Counted from the stretch's first letter, positions 33,690 to 43,780 are shown. The stretch: 64,000 nt of DNA from Humibacillus sp. DSM 29435 (GCF_001758225.1 NZ_MAST01000014.1:34987-98986); one strand, 5' to 3'. Made by a program: numbers and translations. Notes: a model not told the origin generated them from the letters alone.

Positions 33690-34613
33690 ATGAACGGCCA
33701 CGCGCGGACCACTCACGGTGTCGTCGTCGGATACGAGGGCACACCAGGGTCGCAGCCCGCGCTCGAATGGGCGGCAGAGACGGCCCGGCGGCAGGGCTGC
33801 GGCCTGACCCTGCTGCACAGTGTCAACCTCGCCACGGTGCCCGCGTTTCCGGCGATGGAGATCTCTCAGCTCGACCCGTCGGTCGAGAGCGCCGCGAAGT
33901 CGCTGGTCGACGAGGGCGCGGCTCTCGCCGGGGCCACCCTCGACACGGCGCAGATCAAGACGCAGTACTGGTTCGGGAGCCCGGCTGCACAGCTCATCGA
34001 GGCGTCCAGAGATGCCGACCTGGTCGTCGTCGGCAGTCGGGGCCGGGGTCGAATCCTCGCGGGCCTGCTCGGCTCGACCTCGTACGCCGTTGCTGCACAT
34101 GCTCACTGCCCGGTCGTCGTCGTGCGCGGGCCGGCCGGTGGAGGTCCGGGCGGCCCGCCGCCGCCGCCGAGGCCCGGGCCCGACCATGATGTCGTCGTCG
34201 GCACCGACGACTCGGACGCGGCTGCTCGCGCCGTCGACGCCGCCGCCAAGGTCGCCGAGCGGGAGGGCGCCAGGCTGCACATCGTCAGCGTCGCCCACCC
34301 ACTATCCATGCAGTCGTGGGCCTATTTCGAGACCGCCAAGGGTGGCACAGAGGAGACGCACGCTCTGCGCGAGCACGCCGAGCGGTCGCTGACCCGAGCG
34401 GCGAACCGCGTGGGGGCGCTGCACCCGAACGTCATCGTGATGACCGAGGTGCTCTACGGCGACCCCGGTCAGTCGCTGGCCGACCTCGGTGCGACGGCTG
34501 GTCTCATCGTCGTCGGATCCCGCGGGCACGGCGGGTTCACGGGCATGCTGCTCGGCTCGGTGAGCCACCGCGTCATCCACGACGCGACCTGCCCGGTCAT
34601 GGTGGTGCGCTGA
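33690..34613 (+). CDS. Tandem-domain universal stress protein
   Basis: A 307-residue protein with two UspA domains (about 8-150 and 168-307). Each ends in the ATP-binding signature: [17 protein letters not shown] and [17 protein letters not shown], followed by HCPVVVVR and TCPVMVVR. The linker is an unusually proline/glycine-rich run (about 150-167, [15 protein letters not shown]). Tandem USPs in actinobacteria bind ATP and modulate growth under low oxygen or other stress. ATG 33690 is used because the first beta strand (GVVVGYEG) follows directly. The 266 bp upstream hold no recognisable gene, and I saw no clear DosR box. Confidence 0.93.
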   Translation: MNGHARTTHGVVVGYEGTPGSQPALEWAAETARRQGCGLTLLHSVNLATVPAFPAMEISQLDPSVESAAKSLVDEGAALAGATLDTAQIKTQYWFGSPAAQLIEASRDADLVVVGSRGRGRILAGLLGSTSYAVAAHAHCPVVVVRGPAGGGPGGPPPPPRPGPDHDVVVGTDDSDAAARAVDAAAKVAEREGARLHIVSVAHPLSMQSWAYFETAKGGTEETHALREHAERSLTRAANRVGALHPNVIVMTEVLYGDPGQSLADLGATAGLIVVGSRGHGGFTGMLLGSVSHRVIHDATCPVMVVR

Positions 34614-34620
34614 CTACCCC

Positions 34621-35028
34621 TCAGGCGGCGCGCTGGTCGCGAGCACCCTGACGGATGACGGCCCCGTCGGAGATGACCTCGTCGGGTTCGATGCTCACGC
34701 TGTCCCACAGGTGGGCGTTGTCGCCGACCTTGACGCGGGCACCGAGCTTGGCGCCCCGGCCGATGACTGCGCCGGCTCCAACGTGAACAGCCGAACCGAT
34801 CACGGCCCCGGAGCACACCACGGAGTCGTGGTCGACCCACGAGCCGACGCCGATGCGGGCTCCAGCCCCGACGGTGGCGCCGCGATCGACGTAGGCGGAC
34901 GCGGCGACGTAGGCCGTGGGGTCGACCTGGGCGTTCACTTCGACGGAGCCGCCGCCGTTCTCGTGGCGGGCGTAGCGCAGCACGGTGCCGTTGTCCTCTT
35001 CGAACTCCTCGTACTTCTTGCGCCTCAC
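34621..35028 (-). CDS. Left-handed beta-helix (hexapeptide repeat) protein
   Basis: A 135-residue protein made largely of hexapeptide repeats ([LIV]-G-x4: ATVGAGARIGVGSWVDHDSVV, AVIGSAVHVGAGAVIGRGAK), which fold as a left-handed parallel beta-helix. It is too short to include a full acyltransferase catalytic apparatus, but trimeric LbH proteins of this size include carbonic-anhydrase-like and acetyltransferase-like members. The charged N-terminus RRKKYEEFEEDNGTVLRYA is distinctive. GTG 35028 follows AGAGG at about 7 nt. It converges on the USP gene. Function not assigned. Confidence 0.75.
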   Translation of the reverse strand: MRRKKYEEFEEDNGTVLRYARHENGGGSVEVNAQVDPTAYVAASAYVDRGATVGAGARIGVGSWVDHDSVVCSGAVIGSAVHVGAGAVIGRGAKLGARVKVGDNAHLWDSVSIEPDEVISDGAVIRQGARDQRAA

Positions 35029-35331
35029 AGTGCACCTCTTCCTCGTCACGGGCGGGCACCTGGCCCACCTGCCGTCACCTTCGTCAACGTTCAAGCCAAC
35101 TTCAAGATTCCGCAGTGTCGACCCGTGTCCACCCGTATCCACCCGCGGGTCGCCACTGACCCAGCAACGCTTGACGCTACCGAGGCAGTTCCCGATGGTG
35201 GGCCATCGGTGACACCCGACGTCCCAAATGTCCACCACGTGGGCAGCGCTCACCCCGCCGGGCCGCCAGCAGGCGAACCATGGGAGCTTCCGACGCGCCC
35301 CGGCCGGGCCCACCTGCCATGATCGGGAGTC
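35029..35331. other. Intergenic region between divergent genes
   Basis: About 300 bp between the divergent LbH-protein and alpha-mannosidase genes. It has CCACCCG-type short repeats (around 35128-35150, GTGTCCACCCGTATCCACCC) but no reading frame with plausible composition, no hairpin terminator and no recognisable operator. It presumably carries both promoters. Confidence 0.5.
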
Positions 35332-38091
35332 ATGACGAACAGGGTCTGGCTCGTGCCCCACACCCACTGGGACCGGGAGTGGTACGAGCCCTTCCAACGC
35401 TTCCGTCTGCGCCTTGTCGACCTCCTCGACGACGTCGTCGCCAGGGCCGTTCGCGAGCCCGACTTCCGCTTCACCATGGACGGGCAGATGGCCGCCGTCG
35501 ACGACTACCTTCAGGTGCGCCCCGACCAGACGGAGGCCGTGCGGGCCCTCGCCGCGAGCGGGCAGCTGGCCATCGGGCCGTGGCGGGTGCTGATGGATGA
35601 GTTTCTCTGCTCGGGCGAGACGATGATTCGCAACCTCGAGATCGGATGGGCCGACGCCGCACGGCTGGGCCCGGTGATGGCGATCGGCTACCTCCCCGAC
35701 ATGTTCGGTCACTGCGCCCAGATGCCGCAGATCCTGCGCCACGTCGGCATCGAGCAGGCCGTGGTCTACCGGGGCGTGCCCGCCGAGGTCGACCAGCACG
35801 AGTTCTGCTGGCGCTCACCCGACGGCAGCGGCATCCGCACCGAGTTCCTCGCCAACAGCTACGGCAACGCCGCTGACGTGTTCGGGGCCGGTGACGCGCG
35901 ACGCCGCCTCGCCGAACGCCTGGGCACCCAGTCGAGCTGGTACGACGACGAGTTCCTGGCCATGTACGGCACCGACCACGCCGCACCGCTGCCCAGCCTG
36001 ATGGCCGAGGTGGCCGACCTCAACGCGGACGTTGAGGGGCCCCACGTGCGGGTGGCGACCCTCACCGAGTACCTCGCCTCGCCTCGCCATCCGCTCGCGC
36101 AGCTGAGGGTGGTCGACGGAGAGCTGCGCAGTCATGCCCGCGCCAACATCCTCCCCGGGGTGCTGTCGGTGCGCTGGCAGCTCAAGGAGGCCATGGCCCG
36201 CACCGAACGGCTGCTCGCGCGCTACGCCGAGCCCTTCTCCTCGTTGTTCCTGCCCACCCTGCCCGCCTACTACCTCGACCTCGCCTGGCGAGGCGTCGTC
36301 GACTCCTCTTGTCACGACTCGGTCACCGGATGCGGCGTCGACGAGACCGCCGGCCAGGTGCTGGCCCGCCTCGAGCAGGCCGAGCACGCCGCCCAGGCCG
36401 TGCGTGACCGTGCGCTCGCCCCAGCGGTCGCGGCAGCTCCGACCGGTTCCCTCGTCGTGGCCAACCCGTCGCCCGACGTGCGCACCGACATGGTCGACGT
36501 CACGGTTCCGGTGCCCGACGAGTGGGCGGATGTCGCATTCGCCCTTCCCGACGGCAGCCTCGTTCCAGCGCAAGAGCTTTCACGTCCCACGGCCGAGCTG
36601 GCGCGAGAGCGGGTCCGCTCCACGGACCTGCCCCGGCTGATGCACCGGGTGCACGACCGGGAGCTCTTCGGGCTGCAGGTGCGTGGCATCGAGATCGAGC
36701 CCGAACTGCGACAGCTGACGTTCTTGCTGGCTGACCAGGGCGACCCGGCCTTCGACGCGATCGCGGCTGAGCTGCGCCTGCGCGCCGCGGCGCAGGCCGC
36801 GGGCACCGACACCGAGTGGGTCGTCGTGACCCGTGACGAACCCCGGCGCCGCCTGGCCGCGCAGGTAACCGTTCCCGCCCTCGGATGGGCGGCCATCAGG
36901 CCCGTGGCTGGGGCGCCGGCGCCGGCCGGCGAGCCGGTGCGTCGCGACGCGCGCACCCTCGACAACGGCCTCGTCGCGGTGAGGGTCGCCGAAGACGGCA
37001 CCCTTTCCGTCACGGCGGACGGAGTCACGGTCGAGCGGGTGGCTCGTCTCGTCGACGGGGGAGACGGGGGCGACTCCTACAACTACGGCCCGCCGCTCCA
37101 CGACGTGCTCGTCGGCACTCCCACGGAGGTGACCGTCACCGCGCCGGGTCAGGTCGGCCCGGTCGTCGGGCATCTGAGGGTCGACCGGCGCTACGAGCTG
37201 CCGACCTCGAGCGACCTGTCCGGCCGCTCGAGCACCACCGAGTCGACGCTCGTCACCATGGAGGTCGAGCTGCGGCAGGGCGAGCCGTTCGTACGGCTCG
37301 CGCTCGAGTGGGAGAACCGCTCGCGCGACCACCGCCTGCGACTGCACCTGCCCACGGCCCGGCCCGCCGACGGCTCGCACGCCAAGGGCCAGCTGGCCGT
37401 CGTGCACCGGGGCCGCACCGCAGAGGCCGGCCCGGTCGGGGAGTACCCGATTGCGACCTTCCCGGCCGAGACGTTCGTCGACGCCGGGGGGCTTGGCGTT
37501 CTGCTCGGTCGCACCATGGAGTACGAGGTGGTGGACGGTGACGCCGCCTCGGGAACCGAGATCGCCCTGACCCTGCTGCGTTCGATCGGCTACCTGAGCC
37601 GCAACGTGCATCCCTACCGCAGTGAGCCCGCCGGGCCGCAGCTGCCGACCCCGAACGCCCAGGTACTGGGCCCGTGCCGGGCCACCGTGGCCGTCATGCC
37701 TCACAACGGTGACTGGGGGCAGGCCGACCTCGGGGCTGCCGTCGAGGGGTTGCTGCACCCGGTGGTCGTGCGTGCCGGCTCGGCGCCTGCCGACACCCCA
37801 CTGGCGAGCGTAGCGGGGCTGCCGGTCACCGGCCGGGGAGTCGACCTGTTGTCGCTTCGCCGCCGCTCTGACGATGACACTGCCGTCGAGGTGCGCGTGC
37901 TCAACGCCTCCGACGAACCCACGGTGGTGGTGGTGGGGTCACCGGACCGGCCGGTACAGCGGGCGTTCACGGTGTCGGGGCGCGGAGTGCCCGGCGATCC
38001 GGTCGAGGTGACCGACGGCGTCGTGACCATGCCGCTGGGCCCGTGGCAGATCGTCGCCCTGTGCGTCGACGTCGGGGTGCCGTTCGGGTAG
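35332..38091 (+). CDS. Alpha-mannosidase, glycoside hydrolase family 38
   Basis: A 919-residue GH38 enzyme. The zinc-site start HTHWD (10-14 as H-T-H-W-D), the catalytic nucleophile Asp123 in GYLPDMFGHCAQMPQI and the active-site HDSVTGCGVDET segment (about 327-338) are all present. A helical middle domain (QVLARLEQAEHAAQ) and large beta-sandwich domains follow. It cleaves alpha-linked mannose from oligosaccharides. No signal peptide is seen, so it acts on imported mannosides. It faces a sugar ABC-transporter operon tail to tail (87 bp between), and that transporter is a plausible source of substrate, though shared regulation is not evident. Confidence 0.95.
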   Translation: MTNRVWLVPHTHWDREWYEPFQRFRLRLVDLLDDVVARAVREPDFRFTMDGQMAAVDDYLQVRPDQTEAVRALAASGQLAIGPWRVLMDEFLCSGETMIRNLEIGWADAARLGPVMAIGYLPDMFGHCAQMPQILRHVGIEQAVVYRGVPAEVDQHEFCWRSPDGSGIRTEFLANSYGNAADVFGAGDARRRLAERLGTQSSWYDDEFLAMYGTDHAAPLPSLMAEVADLNADVEGPHVRVATLTEYLASPRHPLAQLRVVDGELRSHARANILPGVLSVRWQLKEAMARTERLLARYAEPFSSLFLPTLPAYYLDLAWRGVVDSSCHDSVTGCGVDETAGQVLARLEQAEHAAQAVRDRALAPAVAAAPTGSLVVANPSPDVRTDMVDVTVPVPDEWADVAFALPDGSLVPAQELSRPTAELARERVRSTDLPRLMHRVHDRELFGLQVRGIEIEPELRQLTFLLADQGDPAFDAIAAELRLRAAAQAAGTDTEWVVVTRDEPRRRLAAQVTVPALGWAAIRPVAGAPAPAGEPVRRDARTLDNGLVAVRVAEDGTLSVTADGVTVERVARLVDGGDGGDSYNYGPPLHDVLVGTPTEVTVTAPGQVGPVVGHLRVDRRYELPTSSDLSGRSSTTESTLVTMEVELRQGEPFVRLALEWENRSRDHRLRLHLPTARPADGSHAKGQLAVVHRGRTAEAGPVGEYPIATFPAETFVDAGGLGVLLGRTMEYEVVDGDAASGTEIALTLLRSIGYLSRNVHPYRSEPAGPQLPTPNAQVLGPCRATVAVMPHNGDWGQADLGAAVEGLLHPVVVRAGSAPADTPLASVAGLPVTGRGVDLLSLRRRSDDDTAVEVRVLNASDEPTVVVVGSPDRPVQRAFTVSGRGVPGDPVEVTDGVVTMPLGPWQIVALCVDVGVPFG

Positions 38092-38178
38092 CGACTGCCT
38101 CAGCAGCAGAGGGGGTCAGCCGCACAGGGGTCAGTGGCGTTTGAGCTCAGCGGCATTGAAGTTCAGTGGCATTGGTGG

Positions 38179-39438
38179 TCAGCGGCACAGAGCGTGCACG
38201 ACCCGGTGGTCGTCCTCGAGCCACCAGGGCCCTTCCGGTGCGCCGAGCCGCACCCGGTCGCCGACCACGGGGCGCCGTGCCTGGCCGGCACCGGTGAGCA
38301 GCAGGCCGTCGGCGTCGACCGCCACCAGCTCGTCACCGTCACGCAGCAGCAGCGGGCCGTCGACCGAGGTGCTGACGCTCGTGCGCCCGGCCCGCAACCC
38401 ACCCAGCACGCCGTCGCCGTCGCCGTCTGCGTTGCAGAGCACCCACGTCGTCGGCGACCCAGGCAGGGCGTCGCTGCCTTGCTGGTGGAAGTCGCTGCCG
38501 CCGATCGGGGTGGTGCTTGGGGTGAGCAGCCACCACGCCAGGGGCGCACCCCATGACGGCACCTGAGCCCACGACGAGTGCCACACTTCGGCTACCGGCG
38601 CCTGGTCGAGCGGCGAGAGCCAGGCGCAGTCGGCCGCGAGCGGGTGGTTGACCGAGAGGATGCCGCCGCGCTGCGCCACGTCGGCGGCCCAGGCGGTGGG
38701 TGGCTGGCGGAAGTCGACGAAGCCGATGTCGCCGAAGGCGTTCGCGTGACCGATGTCGCGGGTCACCTCCTGACCGGGAAGGAGCCGGATGCCGTGGGCG
38801 TGGCCGGCCGCCGGCAGGTGCGCGTGGTGGCTGGTCGTGTTGTGGTCGGTCACGGCGAGGAAGTCGAGACCGCGTGAGGCGGCCAGCGCCGCCAGCGCAC
38901 CGATCGACAAGGAACCGTCGGAATGCACTGTGTGAGAGTGGAAGTCACCCGCCAGCCACGTGAGCCCGTCAACGGTGGGAAGCCTTCGGCGACGGTCCGT
39001 CTGGTCGGGCCGGACGCGCGGGGGAGGGTCGGCCGGTTCGGCCTCGCGAGCCCGCCCAACGGCATCCGCTCTCACAGACCGCACGGTGAGCGTCATCGTG
39101 GCGCCCCCTGGCGGCACCCGGTGCAACCCGACGAGCACCCGCCAGACGCCGGCCTCGACCGGCACGGGCAGGTAACCCGGCGTCGACCAGCCCTCCGACA
39201 CGACGAACCGGCGTCGGGCCCCACCCGACCAGCCGACGTAGCCGGCCGGGCCTTCGAGCCCGAGATCGAGCACGGCAGCGCCGGCAGCGCCGTCTCCGGC
39301 ATCAGCGGGATACGACAGCTCGACCTCCAGCGCGGCACACCCCGAGGGCACGTCGACCTCCACCTCGCGGATCTGTTGCTCAGCGCGGTCGCTGGGCCGC
39401 CACTGCCGGTTGACGGTCGCCAGCACCGTGCCGCTCAC
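38179..39438 (-). CDS. PHP-domain metallohydrolase (CehA/McbA-like)
   Basis: A 419-residue protein. The N-terminal 150 residues form a beta-sandwich-like region (WRVLVGLHRVPPGGATMTLTV). The PHP domain (about 160-330) has DFHSHTVHSDGSL, VTDHNTTSHHAHLP, PGQEVT, NHPL and GGSDFHQ, the metal-ligand series of PHP phosphoesterases. CehA/McbA relatives hydrolyse carbamates or phosphodiesters. A 4-bp overlap (ATGA) with the upstream ABC ATPase gene makes it the last gene of the sugar-uptake operon, so it probably processes the imported solute, for example by removing a phospho-group. Substrate unknown. Confidence 0.85.
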   Translation of the reverse strand: MSGTVLATVNRQWRPSDRAEQQIREVEVDVPSGCAALEVELSYPADAGDGAAGAAVLDLGLEGPAGYVGWSGGARRRFVVSEGWSTPGYLPVPVEAGVWRVLVGLHRVPPGGATMTLTVRSVRADAVGRAREAEPADPPPRVRPDQTDRRRRLPTVDGLTWLAGDFHSHTVHSDGSLSIGALAALAASRGLDFLAVTDHNTTSHHAHLPAAGHAHGIRLLPGQEVTRDIGHANAFGDIGFVDFRQPPTAWAADVAQRGGILSVNHPLAADCAWLSPLDQAPVAEVWHSSWAQVPSWGAPLAWWLLTPSTTPIGGSDFHQQGSDALPGSPTTWVLCNADGDGDGVLGGLRAGRTSVSTSVDGPLLLRDGDELVAVDADGLLLTGAGQARRPVVGDRVRLGAPEGPWWLEDDHRVVHALCR

Positions 39439-40523
39439 GGGCGCAACAGCTCTCCCCGGGCGTCGTAGACGAGGATGCGACCGGGCACGGGTGCCACGTG
39501 CACGCCGGCTCCCACGTCGACCTCCTCGCCTTCCGGCACCACGGCCTGCACCCGTTGGTCATCGCCGGTACGAACGGTGACCAGCACACTGGCGCCGAGG
39601 TTCTCCAGGGTCTCGACGGTGCCCGTGAACCGGAGCGGACCGTCGCCGTCGACCCGGGCGTACTCGGGCCGGAACGCGACGGTCACCTCGCCGGAGTCGA
39701 CGGCGCCGGCCGACCAGGCGGCCAGCTCTCCGGCGGCCTCACGCCCGACGGACGCGCTGCCCACCCGTAGCGTTCCGCCGCGCAGCACGCCCGGGAGGAG
39801 GTTCATCGGGGTCGAGCCGATGAAGTTGGCCACGAACGTGTTGGACGGGCTGCGGAAGATCTCTGACGGCGTGCCGAGCTGGCGGATGCGGCCCTTCTCC
39901 ATCACCGCGATCTGGTCGGCCATCGCCAGGGCCTCGCTCTGGTCGTGTGTGACGAACACGGTGGTCACGCCGAGCTCGCGCTGCAGACGCTTGAGAAAGC
40001 TGCGTGCCTCGAGACGCAGTCGGGCGTCGAGGTTCGACAGCGGCTCGTCGAGCAGGAACACCGACGGCTGGCAGGCCATCGCCCGGGCCAGGGCCACGCG
40101 TTGCTGTTGGCCACCCGACAGCTCGGCCGGGCGGCGCTCCATCAGGGCCTCGAGGCCCAGGGCCGTGCCGGTCTCCGTGGCCTTGAGGGTGCGCTCGGAG
40201 CGTCCGGTCTTCTTGATGCGCAAGGGGTAGGCGATGTTCTCGTTGACGCTCATGTGGGGGAAGAGGGCGTAGTCCTGGAAGACCATGGCGACGTTGCGGT
40301 CGCCGGGGGGCAGAACCGTGACGTCGCGCTCAGCGATGTGGATGGTGCCGGCCGACACGGCCTCCAGACCGGCGATGGTGCGCAGCAGCGTCGTCTTGCC
40401 GCAGCCCGACGGGCCGAGCAGCGCGAAGAACGAGCCGTCTTCGATCGTCAGGTCGAGCCCGTCGATGGCGGTCACGCCCCCCGGGTAGACCTTCGTGAGA
40501 CCGTCGATGTGGATACTGGCCAT
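39435..40523 (-). CDS. Sugar ABC transporter ATP-binding protein (MsmK/UgpC-like)
   Basis: A 362-residue ATPase. Walker A GPSGCGKTT (37-45), Q-loop FQDYALFPHM, signature LSGGQQQRVALARAM, Walker B VFLLDEPLSNLDARLR and H-loop VTHDQ are all present. A C-terminal MOBE/TOBE region (about 235-360) is typical of CUT1 carbohydrate importers. It energises the two permeases encoded upstream. The ATG at 40523 overlaps the permease stop by one base (TGATG), and the gene overlaps the PHP gene downstream. Confidence 0.95.
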   Translation of the reverse strand: MASIHIDGLTKVYPGGVTAIDGLDLTIEDGSFFALLGPSGCGKTTLLRTIAGLEAVSAGTIHIAERDVTVLPPGDRNVAMVFQDYALFPHMSVNENIAYPLRIKKTGRSERTLKATETGTALGLEALMERRPAELSGGQQQRVALARAMACQPSVFLLDEPLSNLDARLRLEARSFLKRLQRELGVTTVFVTHDQSEALAMADQIAVMEKGRIRQLGTPSEIFRSPSNTFVANFIGSTPMNLLPGVLRGGTLRVGSASVGREAAGELAAWSAGAVDSGEVTVAFRPEYARVDGDGPLRFTGTVETLENLGASVLVTVRTGDDQRVQAVVPEGEEVDVGAGVHVAPVPGRILVYDARGELLRP

Positions 40524-41344
40524 CAGCTCTTGATGCCTCCGTGGAACCTGAAGCCGTAGCGGCGGTTGACAAACAGGTAGAGCGCCACCACCGGTAGCGC
40601 GTAGACGAGCGAGAACGCCGAGATGAGAGGCAGGTTCGCCTGCCCGCCCTCGGAGTAGAAGGTGTACATCACAACGCCGGCCGGGATCTTCGCCGGGTCG
40701 CGCAGCAGGATGTAGGAGATGAGGAAGTCGCTCCACACGTTGACGAGCGTCCAGACCGCGATGGTGGCCAGGCCGGGTCGCACGATGGGCAGCATCACGT
40801 GGCGCAGCACCTGCATCGAGCTGGCCCCGAACACCCGGGCGCTCTCCTCGTACGACTTCGGCGTGGCGTCCATGAAGTCCTTGAGGATGAAGATGGCCGC
40901 CGGCAGCAGGCCACCGATGAACACGAGGATGACGCCGGAACGGTCGTCGATGAGGTTCAGCGAGAACATCAGCTGGAAGATCGGCACCATGGCGGCGGTA
41001 CCGGTGACGATCGAGCTGAGCAGGAGCAGGCCGTAGAGCAGCGCGTTGCGCCCGGGGATGCGCACGCGCGACAGCGAGTAGGCCGCCAGGGCGGCGAGGA
41101 TGGTCACCCCGATCATTGACCCGCCGGCGAGGATGACCGAGTTCTTCAACGACGAGAAGGCGTAGGGGTTCTCGGCCAGGCGCTGGAAGTTTTCGAGCGT
41201 CCAGTCGGGCCACGACACGGTCAGGCCCGGTCGGCGGTCGAAGGGCGCGGTGACGAGCCAGAGCAGCGGCAACGCCCAGAAGGCCGTGGCGATCGACAGG
41301 AAGGCGGTGAGCGCCAGTCGACGCAGCACGGTGCGGGGCGTCAT
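40523..41344 (-). CDS. CUT1 sugar ABC transporter permease (MalG-like)
   Basis: A 273-residue inner-membrane protein with six helices and the EAA loop near residue 180 (ESARVFGASSMQVLRHVMLPIVRPGL), where it contacts the ATPase. N-terminal PFDRRPGLTVSWPDWTLENF is typical of the MalG half. It pairs with the other permease to form the channel. ATG 41344 overlaps the stop of the upstream permease gene (ATGA). Confidence 0.93.
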   Translation of the reverse strand: MTPRTVLRRLALTAFLSIATAFWALPLLWLVTAPFDRRPGLTVSWPDWTLENFQRLAENPYAFSSLKNSVILAGGSMIGVTILAALAAYSLSRVRIPGRNALLYGLLLLSSIVTGTAAMVPIFQLMFSLNLIDDRSGVILVFIGGLLPAAIFILKDFMDATPKSYEESARVFGASSMQVLRHVMLPIVRPGLATIAVWTLVNVWSDFLISYILLRDPAKIPAGVVMYTFYSEGGQANLPLISAFSLVYALPVVALYLFVNRRYGFRFHGGIKS

Positions 41345-42222
41345 CGCCGCTCCCGGAGGAGGCGCACGTAGAACAGTGCGATGACGAGGTTGATGAAGAG
41401 CATGATGAACGAGATGGCCGAACCGTAGCCGAGCTGGCCGCCGTAGAGTGCCTCGTTGTAGATGAAGACCGGGAGCACCTCGCTCGCGTGGTTCGGCCCG
41501 CCGGCGGTGAGCAGGTACGGCGAGAAGTCGTTGAAGGTCCACAGGCTGATGAGCAGCGTGTTGGTCAGCACGTGTCCGCGGATGTGCGGCACCACGACGT
41601 CGCGCAGCTGCGCGAAGGTGCCCGCCCCGGAGAGCCGGGCGGCCTCGAGCTGGCTCGGGGGAACCGCACCCAGCGCCGCCGAGAAGAGCAGCATCGAGAA
41701 CGCCGTGCCGCGCCAGGTGTTGAAGACGATGATCGAGAGCATGGGGTGGGCCAGCAGCCAGTCGGTGCCGCCGGTGTGCAGGATGGCGTTGAGGGTTCCG
41801 TCGTCGCGCGAGAGGTAGGCCACCCAGAGGAACGCGACGATCGAGCTGGGCAGGATCCAGGCCAGCAGCACGAGAGTCTGCACGACGGTGCGCACGATCT
41901 TGGGCACGGAGCGCAGCGTCCAGGCCAGGGCGAAGCCCGCGCCGGTCTGCCCGACGATGGCCGACCCGAACACGAACACGAGTGTCAGCCACAGCGCGTT
42001 GCGAAACGCCGGGTCGACGAGCGCCGCGCGGTAGTTGTCGAGCCCGACGAACTGCGGGTTGGCCGCCTGGATGCCGGTCAGCCGGTAGTCGGTGACGCCG
42101 AGGTAGACGGTCCAGAGGGCGGGAATGACAAGGAAGGCCGTGATGAGAATCAGAGCGGGCGCCACCAGCAACATGGCGCGCCGTCGCCCCAGCCCAGCAG
42201 CGTCGATCGTCGCCGCGCTCAC
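41341..42222 (-). CDS. CUT1 sugar ABC transporter permease (MalF-like)
   Basis: A 293-residue inner-membrane protein with six helices and an EAA-type loop (EAARLSGAGTFAQLRDVVVPHI, about residue 205). VGLDNYRAALVDPAFRNALW is the usual MalF-half periplasmic-facing motif. It follows the solute-binding-protein gene by 43 bp and overlaps the second permease. The start is GTG 42222. Confidence 0.93.
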   Translation of the reverse strand: MSAATIDAAGLGRRRAMLLVAPALILITAFLVIPALWTVYLGVTDYRLTGIQAANPQFVGLDNYRAALVDPAFRNALWLTLVFVFGSAIVGQTGAGFALAWTLRSVPKIVRTVVQTLVLLAWILPSSIVAFLWVAYLSRDDGTLNAILHTGGTDWLLAHPMLSIIVFNTWRGTAFSMLLFSAALGAVPPSQLEAARLSGAGTFAQLRDVVVPHIRGHVLTNTLLISLWTFNDFSPYLLTAGGPNHASEVLPVFIYNEALYGGQLGYGSAISFIMLFINLVIALFYVRLLRERR

Positions 42223-42265
42223 CCGGTGCCCACCTCCCCCCTGTGAGGTGGGTACCGGGGAGGTG

Positions 42266-43720
42266 TCACGACGCCGACACCTTGTCGGCCCCCACGGCCT
42301 TCTCGACCGCAGTCTGGTACGCCTTGGCGGCGTCGTCGACGCTCTTGCCCGAGACGATGTCGGCCGTCGCCTGCTGCAGCGCCTGCGAGACCTGCGGGTA
42401 GACCGCCAGGCCCGGCCGGTAGTGCGTCACGGGGAGCACCTTCTCGGAGATGAACGTCAGAAGCGGGTCGGTCGAGAGCACCTCGGTGTTGACGTCCTGG
42501 CGGGCGGTGATGCGCGCCGTGCCACCGAGCAGGGCCTTGATGGCGTCGGCCGAGCCGAGGAACTGCAACAGCTCCCAGGCCTGTTGGGGGTACTTCGTGT
42601 TGGGGTTGAGGAAGTAGCCGCCTCCACCTGACATCGACACGGTGTCGCTGCCCCCGATGCCGGTGCCCGGCTGCTGCGACGGGATGGCCGCCCAGCCCAC
42701 GTCGGAGTCACGCGTGGCCATGGCGGCATCCCCGTTCTTCGGGTTGATCACCGAGCGCCAGAAGTAGTCGCCCTCGAGCAGGATGCCGATCTTGCCTTTC
42801 GCGAAGGCCGCGAACGACTCGTCGCGGCCCTTGGCCGCCTGCTGGAAGTCGGTGTTCTCCAGACCTTGCTTGACCAGCGTCTGGTAGAAGGTCAATACGT
42901 CACGAACGGCCTTGGTGTTGCCCTGCCACTTGTTCCCGGAGTAGATCTCGGTGCCGGCTCCGGCCAGCAGCGGCAGCACCCCTTGCATGGTGGTGGCCTC
43001 GCCCATCGCCGTGCCGGCGTTGATCTGGATCGGGTCGACGCCGGGTAGCGACTTGAGCTTGGCGCCGGCGTCGAGGATGTCCTGCCACGACTTCGGCTGC
43101 CAGTCGGTCGGCAGACCCGCCTTCGCGAAGAGCTTCTTGTTGAGGTAGAGCACGCGCCCGTCGGTGCCGGAGGGGATGCCGTACGTCTTGCCCTCGAAGG
43201 AGGAGTTGGCCTGCACGGCCTTGGGGATCTGTGACCAGCCCTCCCACGTGGTGACGTCGGAGCCCACGACGTCGCTCAGCGGCTTGATGTAGCCGGCCTG
43301 GGCGAACTCGCCGACCCAGATGCCGTCGAGCGCGACGATGTCGGCGCCCGACTTGCTCTTGAGGTCGAGGGCCAGCTTGGTCTTGTACTGCTCGTCGTCG
43401 ACGCCGGACGGCTGGAACGTGAGCGTCACGTTGACGCCCTTGGCCTTCTGGGCCTTGGTGAAGTTCGGGATGACGTAGTTCTTGTACCAGTCGGCCTCGT
43501 CGGCGTTCTTGCCCCCGGCGATGGAGTTGGAGGTGATGGCGAGCGTCACGTCCTTGGCGTTCGCGTTCTGGGTCGGGCTCGCCGGGGACCCGCTAGTGCG
43601 GTCGCAGGCCGCGAAGGTCGTGACGGCGAGCGTGGCAGACAGGGCCAGCACGAGGCCGCGACGGCGATGTGGGTGACGCCCGGAATGCTGCGACGGGTAG
43701 TGGCTGGCTATGGCGTTCAT
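42266..43720 (-). CDS. Sugar-binding lipoprotein of the ABC transporter (SBP family 1)
   Basis: A 484-residue solute-binding protein. An Arg-rich N-terminus and hydrophobic stretch end in a lipobox, TTFAAC (Cys39), so the mature protein is lipid-anchored outside the membrane. Family-1 features follow: DIVALDGIWVGEFAQAGYIKPL, YGIPSGTDGRVLYLNKKLFAKAGL and PQQAWELLQFL. The substrate is probably an oligosaccharide or sugar phosphodiester, and the neighbouring GH38 and PHP genes hint at mannosides or glycerophospho-compounds. ATG 43720 follows GAGGAGG. Confidence 0.94.
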   Translation of the reverse strand: MNAIASHYPSQHSGRHPHRRRGLVLALSATLAVTTFAACDRTSGSPASPTQNANAKDVTLAITSNSIAGGKNADEADWYKNYVIPNFTKAQKAKGVNVTLTFQPSGVDDEQYKTKLALDLKSKSGADIVALDGIWVGEFAQAGYIKPLSDVVGSDVTTWEGWSQIPKAVQANSSFEGKTYGIPSGTDGRVLYLNKKLFAKAGLPTDWQPKSWQDILDAGAKLKSLPGVDPIQINAGTAMGEATTMQGVLPLLAGAGTEIYSGNKWQGNTKAVRDVLTFYQTLVKQGLENTDFQQAAKGRDESFAAFAKGKIGILLEGDYFWRSVINPKNGDAAMATRDSDVGWAAIPSQQPGTGIGGSDTVSMSGGGGYFLNPNTKYPQQAWELLQFLGSADAIKALLGGTARITARQDVNTEVLSTDPLLTFISEKVLPVTHYRPGLAVYPQVSQALQQATADIVSGKSVDDAAKAYQTAVEKAVGADKVSAS

Positions 43721-43780
43721 GCGGTGGCCTCCTCGGTCACGGGTGGGATGTGGGTGGGGGGTCAGGCGGGAGCCGGCCGG

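Noticed and set aside
38092..38178. Imperfect CAGYGGCAYT-type direct repeats between the GH38 and PHP genes
   Set aside because: Irregular spacing and poor matches between convergent stop codons; not clear enough to call a repeat or an operator.
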